A program made the translations under genes and the position numbers. Below the pieces are notes generated by a model that saw only the letters and a program-made list of their open reading frames with translations, was not told the DNA's origin and did no database searches. From Actinomadura syzygii (lineage in GTDB: Bacteria; Actinomycetota; Actinomycetes; Streptosporangiales; Streptosporangiaceae), in assembly GCF_008085905.1 (NCBI RefSeq), contig NZ_VSFF01000005.1:62001-126000 (forward strand): a stretch of DNA of 64,000 nt. Reading direction: 5' to 3'. Positions 1 to 7,613 of the stretch are shown in pieces; position 1 is the first letter of the stretch, and each line of letters begins with the position of its first letter.

Positions 1-2
1 GG

Positions 3-119
3 CCGCGCCGGTACTGCGGACCCGCGTGCCGCAGGCAGGCCGAGCGCGACCGGATGGCGCGGCGCCTGCTGCTCGGCGCGCTGGTCGAGCAGCGGGCGAT
101 GAACGAGGAGAGCGGATGA
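3..119 (+). CDS. C-terminal end of a small phage-region protein (partial)
   Basis: An open frame enters from the left edge and stops at 117-119. The visible end is rich in Arg, Ala and Leu and finishes with EQRAMNEESG. Its stop overlaps the ATG of the next gene (ATGA), and the following genes are also overlapping or abutting, so it is the distal part of a phage structural operon leading to the tape-measure gene. The position just upstream of a tape-measure gene fits a tail-assembly or minor tail gene, but the fragment is too short to assign. Confidence 0.5.
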   Translation, partial: PRRYCGPACRRQAERDRMARRLLLGALVEQRAMNEESG

Positions 120-340
120 GCGAGGTTCTGGTGACGCTGGCCGAGATCGGCGCGGCCACGGGGCGCAGGGCCGACGCGGTCCGCGCCGAATGCAGCGCCC
201 GCCGGATGTCGGTCCGCGACGACCGGGCGGGCCGTCCGGCGGTCACGGTGCGCGAGGCGCGAAGGCTGGTCCGCGCCGCGCGGGGCGGCCGGGACGAGCC
301 GCCATCGAGGAAGCCGAGCGACGGGAAGGCACAGCAATGA
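116..340 (+). CDS. Small basic protein of the phage-tail operon
   Basis: 74 aa starting at the ATG that overlaps the previous stop (ATGA). The protein begins MSEVLVTLAEIGAATGRRAD and looks like a short helix-turn-helix-like module: a helix at about residues 6-14, a second helix with the Arg-rich stretch around 18-30, then a basic tail. No recognised family. The next gene starts 4 bp inside its end, so it is translationally coupled within the operon that ends in the tape-measure gene. Confidence 0.5.
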   Translation: MSEVLVTLAEIGAATGRRADAVRAECSARRMSVRDDRAGRPAVTVREARRLVRAARGGRDEPPSRKPSDGKAQQ

Positions 341-576
341 ACGGACCCATCGAGACCTCAGAGAGCAACCGGGCGTTCGGCCCGTTCCCCGCGGAGTGGG
401 GCACCCCGGCCGGAGCGCGGTTCAGTGAGGAGCGCACCCGGTGGGTCGCCGAGCGCGTCCGCGAGCACCGGGCGCTGCAGGCCGTCCGCCGCCGCGCCGC
501 CGCCGAGCAGAGGCTCGGAGCCGAGCACGTCCGCCGCGCGCTGCGGTTGCTGCAGTTGCGCAAGGAAGGGCCGTAG
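337..576 (+). CDS. Hypothetical protein upstream of tape-measure gene
   Basis: 79 aa; ATG overlaps the preceding stop (ATGA) and its TAG is followed at once by the tape-measure ATG. The N-terminal third is Pro/Gly-rich (FGPFPAEWGTPAGARFSEER) and the rest is a long Arg/Ala/Glu-rich amphipathic helix. Its place directly before a tape-measure gene is where tail-assembly chaperones or small tail proteins sit in siphovirus operons, but no sequence motif confirms this. Confidence 0.5.
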   Translation: MNGPIETSESNRAFGPFPAEWGTPAGARFSEERTRWVAERVREHRALQAVRRRAAAEQRLGAEHVRRALRLLQLRKEGP

Positions 577-2496
577 ATGGGCTCGGACACTTCCCTGATC
601 TTCAACCTGATCGCCAAGGACAAGGCGACCGAGACGATCGGGAAGGTCAAGGAGAAGATCAGCACGGCGGCCGCGGGCATCGCGGCCGGGGCGGGCGGCG
701 CGCTCGGCGCGGGTATCGCGGCCTCACTCGACCTATCAGCCGCCTCCGACAAGCTGGCCGCGCAACTGGGCGTAGGGCCCGCCAAGGCTGCCGAACTGTC
801 CAAGGTGAGCGCGAGCGTCTACAAGAACGCCTGGGGCGACTCGATCGACACCGTGAACACGGCGGTCAAGGGCGTGTATCAGAACATCGGGAACCCCGGC
901 ATCGCCGAAGGCGGGATCGAGGGCATCACCACCAAGGTGCTGGCGCTGGCCCAGACGTTCGACGTGGACCTCGGCCAGACCACGGCTTCGATCGGCAACA
1001 TGATCAAGACGGGGCTCGTCAAGAACGCCACCGAGGGCCTGGACCTGACGACCGTCGCGTTCCAGAAGCTCGGCGACACCGGCGGCGACTTCCTGGAGAC
1101 GATGCAGGAGTACAGCGTCCAGTTCTCCAAGGTGGGCCTGACCGGCCAAAAGTCGCTCGGCCTGGTCAACCAGATGTTGCAGGCCGGCGCCCGTGACTCC
1201 GACGTGGCCGCCGACGCCATCAAGGAATTCGCCCTGGAGATGGGCCAGGGGTCGAGCAAGGCCCGCGCCGGACTGCAGAGCGTCGGCCTGGACGCCGATC
1301 AGATCTTCAAGGCGTTCGGCCAGGGCGGCGCGACCGCGGACAAGGCTTTCTCGACGGTGCTGGGCTCGCTCAAGAACATCGAGAACCCGATCAAGCGCAA
1401 CGCCCTGGCAACGCAGCTCTTTGGCACGAAGGCCGAAGACCTCGGGAACGCGCTCTACGCAATGGACCCGTCAAAGGCGGTTGCGTCCCTGGGCAAGGTC
1501 AGCGGCGCCGCCGACCGGATGACCAAGACCATAGGCGACAACCCGAAGTCAGCCCTCGAAACTTTCAAGCGCTCGGCACAAATGAAGCTCGCCGAGATAG
1601 GCGGGAAGTTCATCCAGTTCGGGATGGAACACCAGCAGTTCGCACAGCCGATGATCGTCAGCTTGGGCGTCATCGCCGGGCTGATCATGGCGGTGAAGGC
1701 CGGGACGATGGCATGGAACGCGGCCATGGCGATCAAGAACGTCGTCACGGCAGCGGGCACGGCCGCGCAATGGCTGTTCAACGCGGCGATGCTCGCGAAC
1801 CCGATCGGACTGATGATCGTCGGACTGATCGCGCTCGGCGTCGGGCTCGTCGTGCTGTGGAAGAAGTCGGAGACCTTTCGCAATATCGTAAAGGGCGCTT
1901 TCTCCGCCGTGTGGTCGGCGATCAAATTCGTCTGGGATTGGACAAAGAAGAACTGGCCGCTCCTGGTGGCGATCCTGGTCGGCCCCTTCGGCATCGCGGT
2001 CTACACGATCGTGAAGAACTGGGGGCGGATCAAGGGCGCTGGCGTCAGCGTGTGGAACTGGCTGAAGGGCCTGCCGGGCAAGATCAAGAGTGGGTTCGCG
2101 AAAGTCGGAGGGTGGATCTCGGCGCCGTTCCGAGCCGGATTCAACGCCATCTCCCGCTTCTGGAATGGCACGGCCGGACGCCTCAGCTTCCGGGTGCCGG
2201 GCTGGGTGCCGGGGATCGGCGGGTCCGGCTGGTCGATGCCCAACCTGCCCTACCTCGCCAAGGGCGGCGTGATCCGCGGTGCGGGCTTCGCCGTCGTCGG
2301 TGAGGCGGGCCCGGAGGTCGTGCACCTGCCGACGGGCGCGGCGGTGTCCCCGCTCGGCCGCGGCGGTCGGCAAGAGATTCTGCTCCGCATCGACAGCGAC
2401 GACGCATACCTACTGCGGTCGCTGCGCAAGTCCGTCCGGACCCACGGCGGGAACGTTCAGGTCGTCCTCGGACCGCACGGCCGAGGAGGCGGTTAG
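577..2496 (+). CDS. Phage tail tape-measure protein
   Basis: 639 aa. The tape-measure protein sets tail length and helps DNA entry in long-tailed phages. The N-terminal ~320 residues are Ala/Gly-rich helical sequence with the usual tape-measure pattern (MGSDTSLIFNLIAKDKATET, then repeated short helices). A hydrophobic block at about residues 355-430 has three membrane-like stretches, another hydrophobic stretch follows near 460-480, and the Gly/Trp-rich C-terminus holds the common GGVIRGAGFAVVGEAGPEVV segment found in actinobacterial tape-measure proteins. It is shorter than many active-phage versions (often 1000+ aa). No further tail gene follows it, so it may be the last structural gene kept in a decayed prophage. 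Confidence 0.85.
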   Translation: MGSDTSLIFNLIAKDKATETIGKVKEKISTAAAGIAAGAGGALGAGIAASLDLSAASDKLAAQLGVGPAKAAELSKVSASVYKNAWGDSIDTVNTAVKGVYQNIGNPGIAEGGIEGITTKVLALAQTFDVDLGQTTASIGNMIKTGLVKNATEGLDLTTVAFQKLGDTGGDFLETMQEYSVQFSKVGLTGQKSLGLVNQMLQAGARDSDVAADAIKEFALEMGQGSSKARAGLQSVGLDADQIFKAFGQGGATADKAFSTVLGSLKNIENPIKRNALATQLFGTKAEDLGNALYAMDPSKAVASLGKVSGAADRMTKTIGDNPKSALETFKRSAQMKLAEIGGKFIQFGMEHQQFAQPMIVSLGVIAGLIMAVKAGTMAWNAAMAIKNVVTAAGTAAQWLFNAAMLANPIGLMIVGLIALGVGLVVLWKKSETFRNIVKGAFSAVWSAIKFVWDWTKKNWPLLVAILVGPFGIAVYTIVKNWGRIKGAGVSVWNWLKGLPGKIKSGFAKVGGWISAPFRAGFNAISRFWNGTAGRLSFRVPGWVPGIGGSGWSMPNLPYLAKGGVIRGAGFAVVGEAGPEVVHLPTGAAVSPLGRGGRQEILLRIDSDDAYLLRSLRKSVRTHGGNVQVVLGPHGRGGG

Positions 2497-2752
2497 GGAG
2501 CCAGGGCGGCGCAGGGAAGGCGCTGAGGCCCGCGTGAGGCGGGGCGAGCCGGGCCCCGCGCTGAACCCGGCTCGCCCCTGATGAGCGCCCGGCCGACGAG
2601 CCCGCCCCCATGGTCCGGACCGCGACCGTACGCCCACTCTCGGACCGCGCTCCCGGCCGCCCGCGCAGGCATCCGGAGGCGCGGCGTCTACCGGCTCAGG
2701 AACCGCGCCGCCGCCCTGCCTCGCCGAGCGGCTCGGCCGCCGGGACGTGAGG

Positions 2753-3040
2753 TCACGACCGGTCCGCGCGATCGGCGTCCGTGGCGGTCAACTCGACGAG
2801 CCGCGCGGCGGCCTCGTAGTGGTCGGCGGGGAGGTCCTCCCACCGGTCGCCGTCCGGCTTGCACCACTGGTACCGGGTGCCGTTCCAGGTGACGAGGAAC
2901 GTCAGGGTGCCGCGGTTCAGGACGCGCACGTACGACAGGCCGGTCTCCTCGTTGGGCATGACGGTGCTGGCCAGGTGTCCGGCGCGGTGGAGGATGGCCA
3001 CGCACAGGCGGTCTGCCGGGCCGAGTTCGCCGATGGTCAT
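2753..3040 (-). CDS. Hypothetical protein of the integrated element
   Basis: 95 aa, begins MTIGELGPADRLCVAILHRA. It contains a Trp-rich strand pattern (TWNGTRYQWCKPDGDRW) suggesting a small beta-rich domain, and ends with an acidic/Arg tail. It is the last gene of a three-gene minus-strand set (3597 to 2753) divergent from an XRE-type regulator. Function unknown. Confidence 0.55.
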   Translation of the reverse strand: MTIGELGPADRLCVAILHRAGHLASTVMPNEETGLSYVRVLNRGTLTFLVTWNGTRYQWCKPDGDRWEDLPADHYEAAARLVELTATDADRADRS

Positions 3041-3076
3041 CGATGGTCCTCGTGGGGGTCGGTGGGGTGGCCCGGC

Positions 3077-3316
3077 TCAGCGGCTCAGGAATCGCTGCGC
3101 GAGGTCGAGGGGGTCGTCGTTGCCGGGCTGCCAGACCTTCTTCGGCTTGCCGAAGGCGTGGCCGTGCCACCAGCCGGGCGAGCCGGCCATGGCGTAGAAC
3201 GCGCCGACGACCGGGCCGTCGTCTGGCTCGGTGATGATGTACACGCCGTCGATCGTCCCGCCGTAGACCTCGTATCCGTCCGGCGTCGTCGGGTGCGGCT
3301 GGGCGGCGGGGCTCAC
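3077..3316 (-). CDS. Hypothetical protein, GTG start
   Basis: 79 aa from a GTG whose bases overlap the stop of the upstream gene (GTGA at 3313-3316). That overlap fixes this start rather than a longer frame. The protein has a Gly/Trp-rich centre (AMAGSPGWWHGHAFGKPKKV) and acidic ends. No known domain. It lies in the same operon as its two neighbours. Confidence 0.55.
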   Translation of the reverse strand: MSPAAQPHPTTPDGYEVYGGTIDGVYIITEPDDGPVVGAFYAMAGSPGWWHGHAFGKPKKVWQPGNDDPLDLAQRFLSR

Positions 3317-3597
3317 AGGCTCGGCTTCAGGTAGCCGCCGATGACGACCTGCGCGTCGATGATGCGGTCGGCCTGGGCGATCGGCTCGCCCCATGAGGTC
3401 CAGAACCACAGCGCGCCGCCGTCGCTGTCGCGCGGACGGCAGGTCACCTTGTCCGCCATGCGGGGGCCGTCGGACACGGGGGCGACCACGGTCAGGCCCG
3501 TCTCGTCCAAATCGAGGTCGTAACCGCACACGTCGAGGCGGTCTCGCAGGGCGCCCAGACGGGCCCCGGCCTGCTCAGCGTCGCTCGTCGTCTTCAC
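3313..3597 (-). CDS. Hypothetical protein, first gene of small operon
   Basis: 94 aa from the GTG at 3597 (VKTTSDAEQAGARLGALRDR). The frame is open to an upstream GTG at 3660, so the start is uncertain by 21 residues. It has a predicted helix then alternating strands (DLDETGLTVVAPV, ALWFWTSWGEPI). Its stop overlaps the next gene. The divergent regulator at 3737 suggests shared control from the 140-bp gap. Confidence 0.5.
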   Translation of the reverse strand: MKTTSDAEQAGARLGALRDRLDVCGYDLDLDETGLTVVAPVSDGPRMADKVTCRPRDSDGGALWFWTSWGEPIAQADRIIDAQVVIGGYLKPSL

Positions 3598-3736
3598 GGG
3601 AAACCGTCCTGCCGGTTGCACTGTTCCGGTCACGTCCAGTGAAGCTGTGGCGGACGCCACAGGTCAGCGTGATAATCGCGGATGAGCACGGATGCGCCCG
3701 CGTCCGTGAACATCCAGGCCGAGGTGCATCGCAACC

Positions 3737-4939
3737 ATGTCGTCCGGGAGCAGGGTCATCGGCGCGCGCCTGCGCGCCGCGCGAAGGGCGGCCGGATTAA
3801 CCGTTGCCGATCTCGCCGAGCAATGGCGCGACCTCGCGCCCGCCCGCGTCCGGCAACGGCTCCCCGCCCTCAGGAACCTTGAGCGCACCATCCGCGCGCA
3901 CGAGGCCGGCACGAACAAGCCGGGCCCCCGCTATCAGCTCCTATGGGCCCGCGCGACCGGCAAGACCGAGGCCGAACTGTTCACCGAGGCCGGACGAGCG
4001 CCCGTCTCGCCTCCGGCCGGTCGCCGCCGCACGGCGCTGGAGGTAGGCGTGGCACCCGAACTCGTCGGCTACTTCCGCCAGCAGCTCCCCGGCCACTACA
4101 GCGCCGACATGTGGCTCGGCCCGCACATGCTGATCCCAACCGTGGACGCGCAGACGCGCCTCCTGCAACGGCTCGTCAGGGACGCCGATTCGCCCGTCCG
4201 GCGCGGCCTGCTGGAGATGGGAGTGGCCTACGCCGCGCTGCTCGGATGGCTCTACCAGGACGCGGCCGACCTGGATCGCTCGGCGCGCTGGCGCGGCGAA
4301 GCCCTCGACATGGCGCACCGGCACGGCGACCCGCAACTCGTCTCCTACGCCCTCGCGAACAAGGCGATGCACGCCGTAGACACCGGGGACGGCGCGGCGA
4401 TCGTCGACTACGCACAGGCCGCCCTCGACGAGGAGCGCCGCCTGTCCCCGAAGGTGCGCGTCCTGGCGCTCGTCCACCTCGCCCACGGGCACGGCTACCT
4501 CGGCGACCGCGACGCCGTCGACCGCGCGCTCGGCCGCGCTCAGGCCCTCGTCGACCGGGTCGACGGCGAATACCCATGGGGCAACGCATGCCGCCGCACC
4601 CCCCGATACATGGACATCCAACGCGCGACCGCCTACGGGCGAGCAGGCGAGCACGATGAGGCCGCGCGACTCTGGGACGAGATCCTCGGCGACCAGCCGG
4701 ACGACCACCGGAGGGACACCGGCGTCTTCCGCGCGCGGCAGGCCGCCGCCCTCGCCGCCGCCGACCGTCCCGAGCCCGAGAAGGTCGTCGAGATCGCGGC
4801 CGGTGCCGTGACCGTCTGCGCAGAGACCGGCTCCAACCGCCTCCGCGCGGAGCTGGCCGCGCTACCTGAGCATGCGTCGGCGTGGGCGCACAGTTCGCAC
4901 GGCCGGGACCTCGCTGAGATCATCGCGTCCGTCACCTGA
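3737..4939 (+). CDS. XRE-family regulator with helical-repeat C-terminus
   Basis: 400 aa. Residues 1-70 form an HTH of the XRE type (RVIGARLRAARRAAGLTVAD) with a spaced second part (LERTIRAHEAGTNKPGPRYQ). The remaining ~300 residues are paired Ala-rich helices resembling tetratricopeptide repeats, the usual layout of actinobacterial XRE-TPR regulators that may bind a peptide or protein. The ATG at 3737 is the natural start. It faces away from the small operon at 3077-3597 and is followed 12 bp later by the pterin dehydratase gene, so the two may be cotranscribed. Confidence 0.75.
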   Translation: MSSGSRVIGARLRAARRAAGLTVADLAEQWRDLAPARVRQRLPALRNLERTIRAHEAGTNKPGPRYQLLWARATGKTEAELFTEAGRAPVSPPAGRRRTALEVGVAPELVGYFRQQLPGHYSADMWLGPHMLIPTVDAQTRLLQRLVRDADSPVRRGLLEMGVAYAALLGWLYQDAADLDRSARWRGEALDMAHRHGDPQLVSYALANKAMHAVDTGDGAAIVDYAQAALDEERRLSPKVRVLALVHLAHGHGYLGDRDAVDRALGRAQALVDRVDGEYPWGNACRRTPRYMDIQRATAYGRAGEHDEAARLWDEILGDQPDDHRRDTGVFRARQAAALAAADRPEPEKVVEIAAGAVTVCAETGSNRLRAELAALPEHASAWAHSSHGRDLAEIIASVT

Positions 4940-4951
4940 CCGGAGGTAGCC

Positions 4952-5263
4952 GTGACCATCCCCGAGCCCCTGACGGACGGCCAGATCGCCGAGCAGCTCG
5001 CCGCCCTGCCCGGCTGGGAGCGCGACGGCGACGCGATCAGCCGGACGTTCAAGCACACGTACCACGAGACCGTGCACCTGGCGATGTACGTCGCAGCCAA
5101 GGCCCGCGAGGTCGGACACCATCCGGACATCCACATCACGTGGCAGCGCATCCGGTTCGACATCACCACGCACGACGCCGGCGGCCGGATCACCGCGAAG
5201 GATTTCGAGCTGGCCCGCCACATCGACGCGATCGCAGCCGGGCACGGGGCCGAGCCGGTCTAG
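4952..5263 (+). CDS. Pterin-4a-carbinolamine dehydratase
   Basis: 103 aa, the normal size for this single-domain family. These enzymes dehydrate 4a-hydroxytetrahydropterin to quinonoid dihydropterin, recycling the cofactor of aromatic amino-acid hydroxylases. The family motif is clear: E53-V-G-H56-H57-P58 in REVGHHPDIH, with the third active-site His in TTHD at residue 74. No hydroxylase lies nearby; it sits 12 bp after the XRE regulator inside an integrated element, so it is probably cargo. A hairpin at 5283-5312 follows. Confidence 0.9.
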   Translation: MTIPEPLTDGQIAEQLAALPGWERDGDAISRTFKHTYHETVHLAMYVAAKAREVGHHPDIHITWQRIRFDITTHDAGGRITAKDFELARHIDAIAAGHGAEPV

Positions 5264-5282
5264 AATGACCGCGCGATGCACC

Positions 5283-5312
5283 GGCGCCCGTCCTCCCCGT
5301 GAGGCGGGCGCC
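5283..5312 (+). terminator. Hairpin after the dehydratase gene
   Basis: Arms GGCGCCCG and CGGGCGCC are perfectly complementary across a 14-nt loop, 20 bp after the stop of the dehydratase gene. No strong T-run, as is common in actinomycetes. Confidence 0.5.
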
Positions 5313-5397
5313 AGTCTCGTTAATGGCGCTACGCAGGGCGAACATCACTTTGCCCAGATCAGCAAAGCGACGGGTAGGCCGCTGGCACGGACGCTGC

Positions 5398-5853
5398 CTA
5401 GCCGCCGATCATCTTCCTGACCTCGGCTGCCATCTTGGTGCGCGCCTCCTTGGAGGTGAACCGCTGATCGCGGGCCGTCCATGCGAGCGCGTACCTGCCC
5501 ACCTGCCGCCAGTCGCCGTTCGCCTTCATCGCCTTTACCCACCGGGTCGCCGTCGCCGGGTCCTCGAACTCGTAGATGCTGACGGCATCGGTGGTGATGA
5601 GCTGCTTGCAGCCCTTCCCCGTGTCGCCGGGCTTGGCCGCGCACGAACCCGTGTTGTCGGTCGGGTTCGGTAGCGGGTAGAGCTTGGCGAGCCGCTCGGC
5701 GATCTGCCGGGCCGTCACTCCGGCTGCCCGTGACGACGCAACGGAAGGCGCGGCAGAAGGCGCGGCGGCCTTGGCAGGCGGCTCATCCTCGGTGGCGCAC
5801 CCGGTGAGGACGAGGCCGATGGCGAGGGCAGCGATCACCGCGATGCGCTTCAT
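5398..5853 (-). CDS. Lipoprotein
   Basis: 151 aa from the ATG at 5853 (MKRIAVIAALAIGLVLTGCA). It has a basic n-region, a hydrophobic h-region and the lipobox LTGC with Cys19, so it should be exported and lipid-anchored. A Pro/Ala/Ser linker (about 25-50) precedes a compact C-terminal domain with two Cys (SCAAKPGDTGKGCKQ) that could form a disulfide. An upstream frame extension of 22 residues is possible, but it would bury the signal peptide. Function unknown. Confidence 0.7.
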   Translation of the reverse strand: MKRIAVIAALAIGLVLTGCATEDEPPAKAAAPSAAPSVASSRAAGVTARQIAERLAKLYPLPNPTDNTGSCAAKPGDTGKGCKQLITTDAVSIYEFEDPATATRWVKAMKANGDWRQVGRYALAWTARDQRFTSKEARTKMAAEVRKMIGG

Positions 5854-6011
5854 GGGATTCCTCTCGGTCCGCGGCGGGGGGGCGATGCTGGGACGCGCCG
5901 ACCGTTGCGCGTGGTTCACGCCGGACGCCCCGCTGTCACGATCCGGCCGCGCTCCCTGAAACGTCAGGTCCGGACCATGTCCGCAGCGGCGCGGAGATGG
6001 TCGGAAGCGAA

Positions 6012-6046
6012 AGCGCCCCGCCGGTCGGGTGACCGTGCGGGGCGCT
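6012..6046 (-). terminator. Hairpin ending the 6058-6838 operon
   Basis: Inverted repeat AGCGCCCCG / CGGGGCGCT, 9 bp perfect, immediately downstream (on the minus strand) of the IclR-like gene. Confidence 0.5.
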
Positions 6047-6057
6047 CGTCGAGCGGA

Positions 6058-6342
6058 CTACGGCTGCAGCCGCTTGCACTCCGGGCCGAGCGTCCAGAGC
6101 TGCCGGTCGCACGTCGCGTAGCCCTCGTACGCGAGGGTGCGCAACAGGTGGTACGTCGTCGCGAGCGGCAGGCCGGTCACGCGCGCCAGCCGCTTCGCCG
6201 GAGCGCCGTCCGGCTCGTCGGAGATGGCGCTCAGCAGCGACAGGGCGCGCTGTACGGACCGGATCAGGGTCGGGCCTTCGCGCTGCTCCGGTCGGGGTGG
6301 TGCGGGCATCTCGTACGGCTCAGCGCCACCGTGGATGATCAC
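6058..6342 (-). CDS. IclR-type helix-turn-helix protein (DNA-binding domain only)
   Basis: 94 aa from a GTG overlapping the preceding stop (GTGA). Residues ~25-85 match the N-terminal winged HTH of IclR regulators (SVQRALSLLSAISDEP, then GAPAKRLARVTGLPLATTYH and LLRTLAYEGYA). The C-terminal effector domain of IclR (about 170 residues) is absent, so this is a stand-alone HTH. It is the third gene of a coupled minus-strand operon in the integrated element. Confidence 0.65.
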   Translation of the reverse strand: MIIHGGAEPYEMPAPPRPEQREGPTLIRSVQRALSLLSAISDEPDGAPAKRLARVTGLPLATTYHLLRTLAYEGYATCDRQLWTLGPECKRLQP

Positions 6343-6536
6343 GAGCGCCCCGTCCCGACGGGGTGGAGGTGACGCCTACGCGGCGTCGGCTGCCCCTTCA
6401 TCTGGTCGAGCAGGTCTTGAAGCGTGTCGTTCAGGACCGTCGCCGTCCTGACCTGCCGCTCGTGGAGGTCGACGAGCATCGACTCCAGCGCGCGGACCTC
6501 CCGCTCTAGCGCGGCGATGCGCTCTGCGTCCGTCAT
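6339..6536 (-). CDS. Small coiled-coil protein
   Basis: 65 aa; ATG overlaps the upstream stop (ATGA). Residues 4-48 have a heptad pattern (AERIAALEREVRALESMLVD) indicating a coiled coil, followed by a basic tail. Coupled at both ends to its neighbours. Function unknown. Confidence 0.55.
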   Translation of the reverse strand: MTDAERIAALEREVRALESMLVDLHERQVRTATVLNDTLQDLLDQMKGQPTPRRRHLHPVGTGRS

Positions 6537-6838
6537 CGGCTGCCGCCGATCTCGTCGAGCAGGTCGACGACCTCGCGCCAGCGTCCGGCCTTGACCTCCG
6601 CGACGAGCCGTAGGGCCTCGTCCTCGTCGATCTGGTCGTCGACGTGCGCGAAGGTGACGCGAAGGACGGCATACATCGGCATTTCCCCGCGGCGTCGGCC
6701 GAAGTCGAGGATGCGCGCCATGATCTGCTCAGCGTCGGCCGCGAGCCGGACGCTCTCAGGCTCGCCGTCCGGCCAGTCGCCGGAGCCGGTCGAGATGACC
6801 GGCTCATTGGTGGGTGTGGTGTCACTAGGCTTGCCCAT
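6533..6838 (-). CDS. Hypothetical protein, first gene of three-gene operon
   Basis: 101 aa from the ATG at 6838 (MGKPSDTTPTNEPVISTGSG). The N-terminal 30 residues look disordered; the rest is two acidic helical segments. The frame is open further upstream to a GTG in the inverted repeat at 6944-6965, so a longer form (VTEKGAVHGEETESP...) is possible. Its stop overlaps the coiled-coil gene. No family recognised. Confidence 0.5.
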   Translation of the reverse strand: MGKPSDTTPTNEPVISTGSGDWPDGEPESVRLAADAEQIMARILDFGRRRGEMPMYAVLRVTFAHVDDQIDEDEALRLVAEVKAGRWREVVDLLDEIGGSR

Positions 6839-6943
6839 GGGTCGGAAGCTCCGTTTCCGATCAAGGGCTCGGCCGGTGCTGGAATCACCGCGTCCGGGCC
6901 CGCCTTCTGTTGGGGACTCCGTCTCCTCTCCGTGGACCGCTCC

Positions 6944-7019
6944 CTTTTCTGTTACACATAAAAGCATCGGCACAGCGGACGGTCAACGACTCGCTAGGCT
7001 TTTGTGTGTGACAGAAAAG
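6944..7019. promoter_or_regulatory. 22-bp imperfect inverted repeat over the RHH gene start
   Basis: Left arm 6944-6965 and right arm 6998-7019 are inverted copies with 20 of 22 positions complementary, separated by 32 bp. The right arm covers the GTG start of the ribbon-helix-helix gene; the left arm lies over the beginning of the divergent open frame. It is a plausible autoregulatory operator for the encoded small DNA-binding protein. Confidence 0.5.
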
Positions 7020-7178
7020 AAGAAGCGCGGACGACCGGCGACCGGGAAAACGCCAACGCTCGGAGCGCGCGTGCCCGAGGACGTTCGCCGCAAGGCTGAG
7101 GCGAAGGCCGCCGCGGAGGGGCGCACTCTCAGCGACGTGATCCGCGAGTGCCTGGAGCAGTACGCGAAGGACGAGTAA
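7008..7178 (+). CDS. Small ribbon-helix-helix-like DNA-binding protein
   Basis: 56 aa from the GTG at 7008. The basic AT-hook-like start (KKKRGRPATGK) precedes a strand and two helices (TLGARVPEDVRRKAEAKAAA, then EGRTLSDVIRECLEQYAK) typical of Arc/CopG-type proteins. It is the last gene before the attachment site and could be a regulator of the element. A 22-bp inverted repeat spans its start codon. Confidence 0.65.
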   Translation: MTEKKKRGRPATGKTPTLGARVPEDVRRKAEAKAAAEGRTLSDVIRECLEQYAKDE

Positions 7179-7317
7179 CCGCAGGTCGCTCCGGCCGTTC
7201 CATGTAGCAACGCATGTAGCAACGGAGCGAGGTTCACTAGGGTCCAACAAGGTTCACCAAAGGACGTCTGCCCAGGTCACAGACTTAGGCGAACCTCGGC
7301 GAACCCCCCGCCCAAGT

Positions 7318-7360
7318 CTACGGATCAGAAGGTTAGGGGTTCGAATCCCTTCGGGTGCGC
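7318..7360 (+). repeat. att site: 3' half of tRNA-Arg(ACG)
   Basis: This 43-bp stretch reads as a tRNA from the anticodon loop onward: CTACGGA loop, TCAG stem half, variable loop, T-arm (GGTTCGAATCC core) and 3' acceptor strand CGGGTGC. It matches the 3' half of actinomycete tRNA-Arg(ACG). The sequence upstream has no D-arm or 5' acceptor, so it is not a complete gene. It is the crossover copy left by an element integrated in tRNA-Arg; the element lies to the left and the other att should be outside the window. Confidence 0.8.
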
Positions 7361-7370
7361 CCAGCTCAAA

Positions 7371-7396
7371 GGCCCCTTCCGATCGTGGAAGGGGCC
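7371..7396 (+). terminator. Hairpin after the tRNA-Arg fragment
   Basis: Perfect 10-bp arms GGCCCCTTCC / GGAAGGGGCC around a 6-nt loop and followed by TCTT. It fits the native terminator of the tRNA gene displaced by integration. Confidence 0.65.
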
Positions 7397-7441
7397 TCTT
7401 GCGTGGGCCATGGGAGCCACGTTGGGAGCCGCGGGATTCGA

Positions 7442-7555
7442 TCAGGTCTCGAAGAGGGCGCTGCTCGTGGCCTCAGACGCCGTCCGCTTGTCGTCGAGAT
7501 GCTCGTGCACGTCCTTGGTGATCGCGGTGGGCGTGTGGCCAAGGAGCTCGGGGGG
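7442..7555 (-). pseudogene. C-terminal remnant of a tyrosine integrase
   Basis: On the minus strand a short frame reads PPELLGHTPTAITKDVHEHL and then DDKRTASEATSSALFET before a stop. This is the family end of tyrosine integrases (LGHss.aiT.dvYgHL...). The LGH motif is kept, but His stands where the catalytic Tyr should be (DVHEHL), and the sequence upstream of PPELL no longer resembles an integrase. Direct repeats TGGGAGCC (7410-7432) just outside the stop look like integrase arm sites. It is the end of a second, decayed element using the same tRNA-Arg. Confidence 0.6.
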
Positions 7556-7613
7556 CTTGGGCAGCTTGGGCTGGATGTTGCCGAACCTTCGCGGGGTGAT
7601 GAGGGCGTGGTCG

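Larger units (their letters stand above)
1..7360. mobile_element. Right end of a phage-like element at tRNA-Arg
   Basis: From the left window edge to the tRNA-Arg half-copy at 7318-7360. Contains tail tape-measure gene, small cargo operons, regulators and a pterin dehydratase. Integrase and left att must lie outside the window. Confidence 0.6.
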
